Shown here one piece after another: positions 21,574-32,284 of a stretch of DNA of 64,000 nucleotides. The notes beneath the pieces are model-generated. The model ran no database searches. It had not been told where the DNA came from and worked only from the letters and a program-made list of their open reading frames with translations. Position numbers and translations under genes: made by a program. The stretch is taken from the NCBI RefSeq assembly GCF_900074925.1, contig NW_019716259.1, positions 725,125-789,124 of the forward strand, in the 5' to 3' direction. The DNA comes from Ramularia collo-cygni. Its lineage: Eukaryota > Ascomycota > Dothideomycetes > Mycosphaerellales > Mycosphaerellaceae. Every line of letters begins with the position of its first letter. Positions within the stretch are counted from its first letter, which is position 1.

Positions 21574-22917
21574 TTGTCTGACCGTGGTGGTGGGGAGCAG
21601 GAAGCAAAGTGTGAGAGAAGCTGTTCAAGACAAAGTTTGGGCTAGTGGGCGGAGCGGACCGTGGTCAATCCCATCTCCCATACCACCGCCAAGGAGCATA
21701 CATGTCCATTCCGTTGCAGATGGCAGGGCTCGAGCGTACATCGTGGACATGGCATGACTGGTGATGTGGTTCAATGTCTGCGTAGGTCCACGACAACACA
21801 GTGACGAAGCGACCTGTCTTGGGCAGGCAGTAATAATCGTATCTCGGAATCATCAATATTGAAATCTTGTCACACANAGACATCNTCACCAAGCAGATTC
21901 AGCAATGATGGTACTGGAAGGGGAAGGCCGGATGTCATCACTGACCGCTCTGCGAGGTTTCTCAAGATCAATGACGTTCAGTGCACGCCGAGCCAGGGTG
22001 TATATGGTGGATAAGGTATGTACGACTGCCAACGCGCCAACAGAGCTCTCGAAGAGATTTTCAGTCGGATTGGCCGGCAGCCGAGTATGCAAAATGTTTC
22101 ATCTATGAAGAGGTGGACGCTCACTGCATCACCGATTGGATGAGTGAGTAACTTGGAAACTCGTGTATTGTATCCGCTTCATGCCGCACTGACCGAAGTC
22201 AATGAGAAAGAAGAAGAAGAGGTGGTGGAGAGAAGGGAAGAAGGTGATGGACAATCGGTGCGCTAGCGCCGATGACTAATCTCGGCAAATGAGCACAACG
22301 TTACCTGCCTTCCAAGTTCCTACAGTACGTGCCTGCCTCTCCACCTCCACCTCCACCTTCCCAGAGTCCATCTGGTTCATCCCTGCAGCTGCCCATGGAC
22401 CGACCTCTCACGCCTTGGCCTTTTCCTTGGTCTTCTCTGCTTGGATCATTAGGTTGTTCTCTCGCACATCAGCCTGATTGGAGCCCGCGGATACCGTACC
22501 CCTCTCTTCATCACAGCGTTGGACAACAGTCCGGGCTGTTGCCGGAGTCTCGCCAGCGTGGGGAAGTCCAACATGCAGCTGTAGCGTCGTGCGTGGTAGT
22601 CTAGTAGTGAGGCGGCCAGGCATTTCGCGACATCATACACCCGATTGCAAAGCCGCGTGCGCATAACCCCTCAGCTCTATATTGATCGACAGACACGGCC
22701 ACCATCAACGCCGGTGATTGCTGGTGCAGTGTGGACGTCCACCGGATGGCAAGGTAACGTAATGCGACATGTGAGATGTTTCTCGCGACCTTTCAATATA
22801 TAAGGTCACGCTTTCTACGAAGCTTCACTTCTCTCTCTCTACCTACATCGACACGTTGAAGTAGTCGCCTCCCCACTTCTCATCCTCGCGTCATTCCGCT
22901 GAGCACTTCATCGCACA
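21574..22917. other. Intergenic with promoter of the GH79 gene
   Basis: About 1.3 kb between the divergent DPH6 and GH79 genes. It contains a purine-rich tract near 22,205-22,245. I see no supported gene. Confidence 0.55.
22797..22803 (+). promoter_or_regulatory. TATA box of the GH79 gene
   Basis: TATATAA lies 115 bp before the start codon, followed about 30 bp later by a CT tract (TCTCTCTCTC at 22,830-22,840). TATA followed by a pyrimidine tract is a common layout of regulated, strongly expressed genes in filamentous ascomycetes. The transcription start is inferred, not seen. Confidence 0.6.
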
Positions 22918-24700
22918 ATGGCAGTGTTCAAATGCGTTGGGCTTCTGGCCAGCGGACTGTTATGTGCAGCAGCTCCGCAACCTCAGATCGCAGTCCGGCA
23001 CGAGTCGACCATCAGTGTCGCTGATGAAGCCCCCTCCACGGCNGCCGTTCCTCTCAATCACTTCATGTCCTACTCGATCGAGTTCTCGTCATTCCCGGAC
23101 TTTGCGGGCAACATCTCCCACCCCAACACCTTCTCTGACAATCTTCTCAACAATCTCGCCTCCTTCGCCGGCACCAAACCGATCATCCGCGTTGGGGGCA
23201 ACACTCAGGACTTTGCAGTCTTCAACGCCACCCAGACCGAAGCGTTTATCGGCAGCTTCAATCCGATCCTCTCGGAGGATTATCCAACAACCATCTCCTT
23301 CGGACCGGCCTACTTCGAGTCGTACGTCAATACAAAGTGTGGAAGACATAGAGCATGTCTCAAAGTCTCCATATGGCCCCCCATCCTTCCAGACATATGA
23401 GGCACCTGCTTACCTTCCATGCTTAGATACAATACATGGCCTGACGTTCAATTCGTCCACGGCTTCAACCTCGGAGGGAACAGCACATCAGAAAGACAGG
23501 CATTGATCGAATCTGTTCCATATGCGTGTAAGGCGCTCTCTACTGGAAATCTACTGCATTGGGAGCTCGGTAACGAGCCTGATCTATTCAATTCGACCAA
23601 TGCTGCTTTTGCCAAGAGGCCAGCGACCTGGGGTAACGAGGAATATGTCGATGAATGGCGCAACTGGACCAGTGCAATTGATTGTGCCTTGCGAGAGGCG
23701 TGCCCCGAGCTTCCCATCTCCTACTACGCGCCTTCTTTTGCTGGATATAGCAATGGACTTGATGGCGTGAAAGTTTGGGAGCTGGGAATAAATTCTGACA
23801 AAGACATTGCCTTCATGAGCTCTCACAAGTACGATCTCATAGTTTTCGCACGACTAGCCAGCCTATAGCTAATGATCTCGCANCTATGTCAGCGGCGCAC
23901 CAGTGCCGGGCGTTACTCTGCAGGGAACGCTGATGAACCACACATCCAGCGTTGTCTCCATCAACAAGCAGCTTGATATTGCCAGACAGCTCGCCAATCT
24001 TCCCGAGGAGATGAATGCCGACCTTCCATTTATCCTCGGTGAACACAATTCGTTGTACCGACAGGGCCGGCCCGGTCTCTCCAACACATTCGGTGCTACG
24101 CTCTGGGGCGTCGATTTCAACCTGTACTGTGCTGCAAGTAACATTCGGCGTGTGCATATGCACATGGGTACAAACTACCGCTATCAATCCTGGCAGCCCA
24201 TCTCCACAGACAAAGACTCCATTGGCACCAAAGCACCGTACTACGGCAACGTAGCTGTTGCAGCCTTCATCGGCGATGTTGAAGCAGCGCCCCCAAGCAT
24301 TGTGAACATTCCCCTGGCGGATGAGAAGGAAGCCGCATATGCGTCGTACGTTGATGGCAAGCTGGCAAAAATCATTGTCATCAACATGATGGCTTACAAT
24401 GCTACGGATTATAACAAAGAGTTCATCACCGGCTTTCCAAGGCCGGTTGTGGACTACTCGTTCCAACTTGGGAGTGCGCTGGCAGGGAAGACGGCTTCTC
24501 TACAGCGTCTCAATGCCAATGGAAGTGATGCCATCTCAGGAGTGACATTCGATGGGTACAGCTATAACTTTGAGCTGGACGAGGGCAAGCCAGTGCTGCT
24601 GCAGAATGTTACGCGAGGAGAACAAGTCTGCGCGGACGGCAATGGGCTGGTGAGTGTTAGTGTGCCGTGGAGCAGTGCGGTGATCTTGGAGCTGGATTAG
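22918..24700 (+). CDS. Secreted glycoside hydrolase family 79
   Basis: GH79 enzymes are retaining glycosidases, chiefly beta-glucuronidases and heparanase-like enzymes; in fungi likely targets are glucuronic-acid side chains of arabinogalactan proteins or fungal glycans. Three exons (22,918-23,321; 23,427-23,828; 23,884-24,700) give 540 residues. The start has a signal peptide (MAVFKCVGLLASGLLCAAA). The acid/base Glu is at about 185 in HWELGNEPDLF and the likely nucleophile at about 322 in FILGEHNSLY; a C-terminal beta-sandwich follows. Several N-glycosylation sequons (NTT/NAT/NST-like) fit secretion. The acceptor of intron 2 contains an N at 23,883, which must be G. Substrate is not predictable from sequence alone. 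Confidence 0.92.
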
Positions 24701-25469
24701 TTGTGCTGCAACACATGTGATGGATATGGCGGCAGTGCATAGATTCTAGACAATGTTTGGCATTCCGTCATAACGCGCCGCTGTCTGACGTCGCCGCATG
24801 TTTCCCCATTCACTGGAGCAAGTACTCACGTTTGATATACCCTATATCCAACCTCTTATACTTCTATTAGCGAGCATAGTCGTCGATTCACTCAAGGAGA
24901 GCCGGCGACCTTCAATTTCACTAGCCCTTGAAGTATCAGCGGCGTTAAGTAGTAAATGGTCGCGAGTATCGGCGGCCTTCGCTGTTATTAACTGCTAGTA
25001 TTTCACTTGGGATTCTAGCCCTATAGCTTCTTATAACGCTTCAGTCAGCCCTTATACTACACTCAAGTACTTGTACGGTATATAAATTATGAGTCTCTTG
25101 AATTTTGGTCTGGTGCAGGAAGAAAGATGATATTGTTGGCTAGAAGGGAGGTTATGTGAAAACGGAAACGGAAATGGAAATGGAAATGGCAACGGAAATG
25201 GAGACGTTTGGCTCATTCACGCTTTCAGAGCGGAGAAGTGTACATAGGGTTCGGACTGTAGGGTTAAGGGGTTGTCATGATATGCAAACATTATTGCTGC
25301 AAGAAGCCTGCAAGGTTGTGTGAGCCGCAACGCATGCAAGATGTGAATCAAGGTGATACTCATGCATTTGCTGTGCCTGTACTGCCTTGTGCCGCCACAG
25401 CACTCGGTATTCGCAGTCGTTGCATATCTTACACTCCTGTTCTCATCACCACGCCAATCGAAGCCACGC
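24701..25469. other. Intergenic between GH79 and proteasome beta6
   Basis: Convergent 3' regions. The part at about 24,830-25,080 is somewhat TA-rich but retains CA and TG, so it is not a clear RIP tract. No gene is supported. Confidence 0.55.
25158..25206. repeat. GGAAAY hexamer minisatellite
   Basis: About seven imperfect hexamers (ggaaac / ggaaat, one ggcaac) in a row. No role is evident; it lies in the 3' region of the two converging genes. Confidence 0.8.
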
Positions 25470-26316
25470 NCAATCCTCCTTCAGCGGCGAGTACTTCTCC
25501 TCAATGCCATCCTTTGTGATCACCATGATCTGCAGCCCGTCACCAACCTCAATATGTCTCTCCACTGCACTAGTGAATGCATCTCGCACCAGCTCCTCCA
25601 CATGCGCACGTGGAAGCGGCTTGGCCTCCAATGCAGGCTTGTACAGACCCTGCGGCGCCGAGGGATCTGTCTGGTTCTTCAAATTGACCTGGTTGTCGAG
25701 GAATGGCATAATGAGCGAGCTGGCTGCACCAGCAGCGCGACATTGCTCGCGCTCATACGATCCAACAGGATCGTAACTGTACAGAGCTCCCTTACCCTCC
25801 TCGTCGATGCCGCCTAGGATGGCGGTCACGTAGAAGGGGAAGAACCGCTTGCCGTAGAGAATGTGTGAGAGTCGCTGAGCGCAAGCGTGTACGCTGATGT
25901 CCTTGCCGTGCTGGTACTTGTACATCTTGACCACCGTATCCAAACGCTCCTTCAGCGCGTTGCCATCTGCCGCGAAACCAACGACGGAAAGCACAATCTT
26001 CGATCCCTCGTTGTTAGGGCCGTCGCCGCCGATCTTGAAGAGCTTCGGTGCGTAGCGAGTGTTGATGTTGTAGCCAGATGTCGATCGCGTGTCGCCTGCG
26101 AGGATGGTGAAGTCGGATCCACTGATGCCGAGTGTTGAACCGCCATTGTCGGTGTATCTGATGGACTGGGTTAGTCTGAGGATGAGTGATGATCTACAAA
26201 TTCTCTCACGGGTAGAAGCCATGCTGCCGCGGTGCTGAATGCGACTGTGGTGCTGACTGTGCGAATGAGAAGCCCGGTTCTGAGGAGAGATGTCCTGGGT
26301 CGTACATGGCCGCCAT
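25470..26316 (-). CDS. PRE7: 20S proteasome subunit beta6
   Basis: Non-catalytic beta subunit of the 20S core (beta6, yeast Pre7/C5). Two exons (26,316-26,210 and 26,157-25,470) join to give FYPYTDNGGSTLGISG, the expected start of the mature beta fold after a propeptide of about 36 residues; the intron is 52 nt with GTGAG donor and CTAAC branch. Downstream are TILAGDTRSTSGYNINTRYA and SYDPVGSYER. The frame would run on to 25,446 with AWLRLAW, but the codon at 25,472-25,470 is TGN. If N is A on the coding strand, this is a TGA stop and the protein ends PLKED, like relatives that end in PLKKD. I take that as the true end (264 residues). Confidence 0.92.
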
Positions 26317-26664
26317 CGTGACTGTAGAGGTAGTGTTGAGAAATGGAGGAGCTGCAGCAGGTCTTAATCGATCGAATTCGATGATGGTTGAGCTGTCTAA
26401 AGGTCGGCNGCTGAGGAGGTGATGTTGGTTTGGTCGGTCAGTGATGTCTTTCTTGAGGCAACGACGACGACGCGGTAGGGAAGCTACGATCAGCGGCTGA
26501 CGGCAGTTCCCGCAATCTAAAAAGTCGCCCGGCGCCGACGCTCGTGAAATTCTTTTGAATTACATTGTACATCTTGGGCGTTCGGCATTCACAGAAAGAC
26601 TTGACACCGCCGCTCCGCGACTACTGGAAATATAAGCACACCCATAACATCCGAACACAAGAAG
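26317..26664. promoter_or_regulatory. Shared promoter of PRE7 and PNO1
   Basis: The two genes are head to head with 348 bp between start codons, so their promoters must overlap. I did not find a clear Rpn4-type element (GGTGGCAAA). Co-expression is inference. Confidence 0.5.
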
Positions 26665-27420
26665 ATGCCCGCGCCAACTGCTCTCCAAAGAGCACCCGAG
26701 GCCGTCGCAGAGGAGACCCTCCACGATGCGCCACAGACGGCTGTAGACGACGAGATGATCCTCACCACCACCACTGGCGCGGAGGATGCTCCCCTCGAAG
26801 AAGCCTCTAACATGGAAGTGGACGCCGACTCCACTACCCTCTTTGCTCCCGAAGCTCCCTCTCGATCTGCCCAACGTGCCGAGGAGCGCAAAGTCCGCGT
26901 CCCACCCCACCGCANGTCCCCTCTCAAAAACAGCTGGCCAAAGATCTACCCACCTCTCGTCGAGCATCTCAAGCTACAAGTCCGCATGAATATTGCCAAG
27001 AAGGCTGTTGAACTACGCACATCACCTCACACCACCGATACTGGAGCGATTCAGAAGGGAGCAGATTTCATTCAGGCTTTCTGCTTGGGCTTTGATCTCG
27101 ACGACGCTATTGCTCTGCTGAGATTAGACGACCTGTACATTCAGAGCTTCGAGGTCAAGGACGTCAAGACGCTGCAGGGCGAGCATCTCAGCAGAGCCAT
27201 TGGTCGGATAGCGGGAAAGGACGGAAAGACCAAGTTTGCGATCGAGAACGCAAGTCGCACAAGAATTGTGCTGGCAGATCAGAAAGTGCACATTCTGGGC
27301 GGCTTCAAGAATATTCATGTTGCAAGAGAGGCCGTTGTGAGCTTGATCTTGGGAAGCCCACCTGGCAAGGTCTACGGCAACTTGAGGACTGTTGCTGGAC
27401 GTATGAAGGAGAGATTTTAA
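26665..27420 (+). CDS. PNO1: Pre-rRNA processing KH protein Pno1 (Dim2)
   Basis: Pno1/Dim2 is a KH-domain protein of pre-40S particles that binds the 3' end of 18S precursor and recruits the Dim1 methylase and Nob1. The single exon gives 251 residues: a disordered acidic N-terminal ~80 residues, then the conserved PLKNSWPKIYPPLVEHLKLQ, VELRTSPHT, KGADFIQAFCLGFDLDDAIA, the KH segment with GRIAGKDGKTKFAIENASRT and the C-terminus NLRTVAGRMKERF. The core is nearly invariant in eukaryotes. N at 26,914. Confidence 0.96.
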   Translation: MPAPTALQRAPEAVAEETLHDAPQTAVDDEMILTTTTGAEDAPLEEASNMEVDADSTTLFAPEAPSRSAQRAEERKVRVPPHRXSPLKNSWPKIYPPLVEHLKLQVRMNIAKKAVELRTSPHTTDTGAIQKGADFIQAFCLGFDLDDAIALLRLDDLYIQSFEVKDVKTLQGEHLSRAIGRIAGKDGKTKFAIENASRTRIVLADQKVHILGGFKNIHVAREAVVSLILGSPPGKVYGNLRTVAGRMKERF

Positions 27421-27657
27421 GAGAGGTGCTTGGAATGATTTACGTTGATCCGATGGATATGATGTGNACTTTAGCGTGGCGTTCTGGTGTTTGGAAGACC
27501 CAAAAAGGTGCGATAGATTGCGAGTATGAGATTGAACGCACTTTGAAATGCCACGCCCTTCATGGATAGTTGTCTAGTTGTGCTACATGGCGCCACAATG
27601 GGTGATCGCGGTGAGCTTGGAGTGGAGGTCCTGACTGCGGACATAAAGTAGCCTCCT

Positions 27658-28060
27658 ATGCTCTTCACTATTCCCTACCCCTCTCGCCGACAACATCATG
27701 GCAACTCGCCGGATCAATTTCCAGCGCTCACCTACAGCACTCTTGCTAGGCGCAAGGACTACATTCATCTTCCACTCAACATCGAAAAGCAACGATTATC
27801 TACCACTTCCCCTCCTACAAACCCTTAACTCGAAGCCATCAAGCTCCCAGCCAGTCGGAAGAAATGAGAGGTTCTCACATATTCGGAGTCATGACCAAAG
27901 CCGAGAAGAGGAACGCCGAATTTGTATTCACCGGGCAGCTGGCAGACGCCGTTCTGGAAAGATTCGCCTCGACTGTTGTGTTTGGACAATGGCTTTGGAG
28001 CAGCTGAATGAAGGCCCTGTGGCCAAACGAAGGACGGATCAGGCTATGGTAAGGGACTGA
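27658..28060 (+). CDS. Unresolved small gene or leader, low support
   Basis: Three overlapping + frames all look partly coding. One begins ATG at 27,658 (MLFTIPYPSRRQHH, ends after 56 codons). One begins ATG at 27,698 (MATRRINFQRSPTALLLGAR, 120 codons, mitochondrial-presequence-like start). One carries VMTKAEKRNAEFVFTGQLAD and stops at about 28,006. I could not find an intron that joins them. It may be one small gene containing a sequencing or splice feature I cannot resolve, or non-coding sequence. No family recognised. Confidence 0.25.
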
Positions 28061-28363
28061 GAGCGATTGCAGAGTAAGGTGAGAAGCTTACTGGGAGGGC
28101 GAGGACGGGCTGAAAGAGTGCCAATGCGTTGGAAGTCTTCTTCAGCTAAAAAATTGCAGCGTAGCGTATTGCTACTCATCCAGCTGTTCAAAGCGTCTAT
28201 CATTACCAGTAATCGTGTATACGCCCATCCCATCAGACCAGAAGATACCGCATCCCGCCCAAAACTCCCATGCCTTCTATGTTTCTACATCTCTCAAACG
28301 CCTTAAACGCCTCGCTGTGGTCTCAAAGGGCCCGTAATAGGATAGCAATGTAAAGAGTCACTC

Positions 28364-30481
28364 TCAAGCAAGCTGCCCAGCCAAGCCAATGAAAAGCGCC
28401 TGAGCCGCGACTTGTGCAGCCCATATTCCCACCTTCTTCATCCTCCGCTGCCTTTGTTTACGATCAGTTATGTCTTTTGCAAAAGCTTCGTATGTCTCCC
28501 TGCTTAAATCGTCGAGTAAACCCGAGTCGAAGACGGTCCAGGAGCCGTCAAATTCGCTTTGACGTTTTACAATCCGACAGCTGATGGGAATGAAGTTGCT
28601 GGAGCGGTGGGAGTGGGAGTTGATGTATGCCACGATGGGACGCACGGCTGCGTTGTTTACATAGCTGAGATCGCGCGTGAAGATGGGGACCGAGGCGCGC
28701 ACATCGTTGAGGTGGATTTGAATGTCCATAACAAGAAAGCGGTTGTCGTCTTCTTCCTCCTCTTCCGCGGCGGATTTGATCTCTTGTGCAGCGGCCGGCC
28801 TCTCCTCCCTATGGTTGACCTGACGATGCAATCCATGCTGGGTTTGTGCTGTTACGGTTGCTTCCATGCGGTCGTAAAAGTCGCTCATGACTTTCGCAAT
28901 GCTTCCATCTGCGTCAGTAGGGATCATGAGGTCGGCAACGATGTCGACATTGCCCTCGTATATCCAAGAGAACGGTCCGTCAACACCACGATTGAGATGG
29001 TCAATCTTCAGGCCGTCCAGTCTGATGCGGCTGTGCTTTTTCCATTGTGAAGCTTCTCCTTCACTCCCGTGGACCAGTGTGACTCCGGTAGTGCTGTGAA
29101 CCTGTCTTGGATGGATCGTGAAGAGAGAATTGTCGAAACTACCACTCATATTGTTCGCGCTCATGAAATCGTAGAAAAGCCATTGCTTGCGTAGTCTGGG
29201 CAGTTCGCAGTTGAAAACACTGACTTGGAATGNCCTGAAATTGTTCGGTTGGTAGACTGTCAGGAGTACGTCCTCCATTTTGAAATTGTCAATTTCGAAG
29301 TCTCCCGTGTTGTGTTCGTGCCGGTAGCTCTTTGGATCAACGTTCTCGATCCGTGGCTGGACAGACGTGCGGTCTAAGACACCGCGCACTCCGCGAACCT
29401 CAACATCTCGCAGCAATCCCTTTCCATTGAACCATTTGGCGAAGGAGAGCGTGATTTCAACAGTATCAATCGTGACATCGAACTGTGTGTAGTTGCCGTC
29501 ATCTTCCTGCTCATCACTGGCTTGCTTGCCGTGTATCCGCTCTCTCTCTGCTTTGGCTTCGGCAGCGGCTACGGCAGCGGCTGTTGTCGATGATCCCTTT
29601 GAGACTGCTGCCGATCTCTGGCTACTGCCAGTCTGTGGCCTTCGGCTCACGAAAACTTTGTTCAAGCGAATGACTCCATCTCCCCAGTGTGGTACAATAG
29701 CTTCCTCGAAGACAACCTTAATGCCAGTGTTCTTCGTCAGAGACCTTCCAACCCAGCCTGCCAGAGTCTCTTGGGCGAAGACGGTATTGATGGCCCAAAT
29801 GGCGAGACTGACAAACGTCGTGGTTCCAATGATAAACCAAAGGAGATGTGCCCAGAATATCCAGCTGACAAATGCGAATATCTCATCAGAGGTGTACGGT
29901 CGCACGCTACGGATAGAGAACCACTTGAAGCGAATCTGCAGACGATGCCAGAATCCAGTTGCCGCAGCTAGGAGCTCTTCCTTGGTAGGGCGATGTAGAT
30001 GTGGCAAACGATCCAGCAGATGTTTATTCGATCCCCCGTTGGCTGGGGTAGCCGTGGCTCGCTCTTCGGTTGGAGGAGTTGTATTTGGCAACTGTTGTGG
30101 TTGTTGAGAAGCCTTATCAGGTGATTTATTGTGTGTGCTCTTCCATCGTGTCTGTAGGGAAGATATAGGTGGTGGCCTCGAAGCCCACCAGTGTTGCAAT
30201 CCAGGCCTGAAGGTTACTCCAAGNCCTGACTTCCCTTCATCCGCCGTTGGAGTTCGAGGCCGTGTAATGAACGTAAGCTGGGATCCAGCGTGGTAGGATC
30301 TCGCGCCGATGCGGCATCTTGACTGTGCTATAGGTCCAATGGAAGTGATCGTTTGATTCGACTTCAGTTCAAGTCTGACCGCGCTCGCTGCGAGCAGCGG
30401 GATCTTATTGAGGCTGTTCGCGTTGGCAAGGTGTGATGCTCTTCGCCCGACGTCGACCGCACGTCGACTCATATTAAACAC
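28364..30481 (-). CDS. MDM31: Mitochondrial distribution and morphology protein, Mdm31/32 family
   Basis: Mdm31/Mdm32 proteins are inner mitochondrial membrane proteins needed for organelle shape, nucleoid distribution and cardiolipin homeostasis. The single exon encodes 705 residues with a basic, Ser-rich mitochondrial presequence (starts MFNMSRRAVDVGRRASH), a first membrane segment around 215-240 (FWAHLLWFIIGTTTFVSLAI), a large intermembrane-space domain with the family signature GDGVIRLNKVFVSRRP and LSFAKWFNGKGLLRDVEVRG, and a C-terminal hydrophobic stretch (AAQVAAQALFIGLAGQLA). Filamentous fungi usually have one or two members, so Mdm31 versus Mdm32 is not decided here. It is divergent from RPL36 with about 307 bp between starts. 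Confidence 0.92.
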   Translation of the reverse strand: MFNMSRRAVDVGRRASHLANANSLNKIPLLAASAVRLELKSNQTITSIGPIAQSRCRIGARSYHAGSQLTFITRPRTPTADEGKSXLGVTFRPGLQHWWASRPPPISSLQTRWKSTHNKSPDKASQQPQQLPNTTPPTEERATATPANGGSNKHLLDRLPHLHRPTKEELLAAATGFWHRLQIRFKWFSIRSVRPYTSDEIFAFVSWIFWAHLLWFIIGTTTFVSLAIWAINTVFAQETLAGWVGRSLTKNTGIKVVFEEAIVPHWGDGVIRLNKVFVSRRPQTGSSQRSAAVSKGSSTTAAAVAAAEAKAERERIHGKQASDEQEDDGNYTQFDVTIDTVEITLSFAKWFNGKGLLRDVEVRGVRGVLDRTSVQPRIENVDPKSYRHEHNTGDFEIDNFKMEDVLLTVYQPNNFRXFQVSVFNCELPRLRKQWLFYDFMSANNMSGSFDNSLFTIHPRQVHSTTGVTLVHGSEGEASQWKKHSRIRLDGLKIDHLNRGVDGPFSWIYEGNVDIVADLMIPTDADGSIAKVMSDFYDRMEATVTAQTQHGLHRQVNHREERPAAAQEIKSAAEEEEEDDNRFLVMDIQIHLNDVRASVPIFTRDLSYVNNAAVRPIVAYINSHSHRSSNFIPISCRIVKRQSEFDGSWTVFDSGLLDDLSRETYEAFAKDITDRKQRQRRMKKVGIWAAQVAAQALFIGLAGQLA

Positions 30482-30788
30482 TCATTCTCTTCGTTGACAC
30501 CACTGTTGAAGCGGACAGGATGCTTAGGTGGATGCNCCCAGGAGGATGGAGACGTCCGACCATCAGAAGCAAGTTACAAGAAACTTAAAAGTCGCGACCC
30601 GTCATCATGCCTGCCTCTTGTCTAACCCCGTTAGGCTCGGCCCGCTCTTGGGGCGCGATGCGAAGAGCCGATGTGTAGCCGTAAAGGCAGCTAGACGAAG
30701 GCCAAGCCTTTTCGAATTCGAACACTTCCACTCTTGACTGCCCTCGCGAGAATTCCGCTCCTCAGACACGTCGTCGCCAAAATCCAAG

Positions 30789-31263
30789 ATGGTCAACGGC
30801 AAGGAAGTGAAGACCGGTCTCATCGTGGGCCTCAACCATGGTCACGCAAGTTCACACCACTGAACACCCGCGCCTGCGCCTGCTAACAACCGTGCAGAAA
30901 GTCACCCCCCGCTCGGTGAAGCCTCGTGTGTCGCGCATGAAGGGCCACCTCAGCAAGCGTACTGCCTTCGTTCGGGACATTGTCAAGGAGGTCTCTGGGT
31001 ACGTCCACTCCTCCAATCTGGCCTGCACTCGAGCGATATTTCCCGACTCTACGAGTGGCCACAAACTTCATATGTGATACTAACATATTGTCACCCACAG
31101 CCTCGCACCATACGAGCGCCGCGTTATCGAATTACTCCGCAACAGCAAGGACAAGCGTGCACGCAAGCTCGCGAAGAAGAGACTCGGAACTTTCGGCCGT
31201 GCGAAGCGCAAGGTTGACGAGATGACCAAGGTCATCGCCGAGAGCAGGNGAGCGGGTCACTAA
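30789..31263 (+). CDS. RPL36: 60S ribosomal protein L36 (eL36)
   Basis: eL36 is a small basic protein of the large ribosomal subunit. Three exons (30,789-30,845; 30,898-30,998; 31,101-31,263) give 106 residues: MVNGKEVKTGLIVGLNHGH, KVTPRSVKPRVSRMKGHLSK, then APYERRVIELLRNSKDKRAR and a Lys/Arg-rich end. The first intron only keeps frame if it uses a GC donor (GCAAGT) at 30,846; it is 52 nt with a perfect TGCTAACAAC branch site and GTGCAG acceptor. The nearby GT alternatives shift the frame. The second intron is GT-AG, 102 nt. N at 31,249. Confidence 0.95.
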
Positions 31264-32284
31264 GCGAGCTGCTACGAAGGATGGATGGGTAGTCATCGCG
31301 CATNACATGCAAGGCGTATACGGCGAGGGTTTGCTTTGAAGAAAAGACGNCGAACTGCTATGCTGTGCCAACACCACCGGTGCCGCGCCAGGCGAAGGAT
31401 ATGCTGAATGGTTGGCTTCATACTGCTCAATGAATGTGCATGACCCCGTCCTCGTTCTCGTGNGCGTCTATCTAGTCTCACGGTGTCCACATGGCCTTGT
31501 CATGCCAGGTCAACTTCGAGTGCTTCCCACCGGGAGCGACTTGGTGAGACAGCTGCAATGCTTTGGAGGGCCATGCACCCGCAACTGCAAGTCCATACCA
31601 GCATATCCTATTGGTCTTCCCAATATCTCGGCCAAAGTCGTCTAGCGATCACGTAGCCAGTACTTCGTACTCCACCAGAACACTCGTAGTTGACTGCTCC
31701 AAACCTTCTATTCATGTCCTTATCCCTCCTCATTCGCTACAGCGTACATCGGCAGTCTATCACTCTTTACCCTGGCGATATAAAACGCAAAGCAAGTCTC
31801 CTATTTCACTGACGATTTCAATGCGGACCCACTGCCACCATCATCTCCGCATGCAAGTTGCCGCAAGGTATATGCTTTTGGAGACCAGTTTGGACCAGGA
31901 AGCAACCTCCGACTCCGGATGGGGGGTCCCCATAGGAGATACTATAATGGCAATGGGCACATTGTGATGCACCTCTCGACCAGCGTGGCAGGCATCCTGG
32001 TAACCAGCTTCACACTTCTTCATCAATTCCCATGATACGTACCTTGGGTGGTCATGGAATGTCTCATTGAGATGCAGGTACTCATTCATTCATACCAGTA
32101 CAGCCCAGCCCAGCCCACCCTCCACGCTTCTATCCATAACTCGTAGGTAGACGCCTTTATGCATCCAAACAACGCTGAACGCTGGACGTATACGCTTCAA
32201 CCGTGAGTGAAAGATCCATACCCTCAACACCATTCCATGCCGTTTGCCACGAAAGCGATGCGTCGATCATATACCTAAGCCCTC
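31264..32284. other. Intergenic, no gene seen
   Basis: About 1 kb between the 3' ends of RPL36 (+) and the UBX gene (-). Four Ns occur between 31,249 and 31,463. Short frames show no domain. Confidence 0.6.

Noticed and set aside
16704..24700. Secondary-metabolite gene cluster around the monooxygenase
   Set aside because: Neighbours are DPH6 and a GH79 glycosidase; no backbone synthase, transporter or other tailoring enzyme is present.
24830..25080. Second small RIP tract
   Set aside because: TA-rich in places but CA and TG remain common, unlike the clear island at 10-13 kb.
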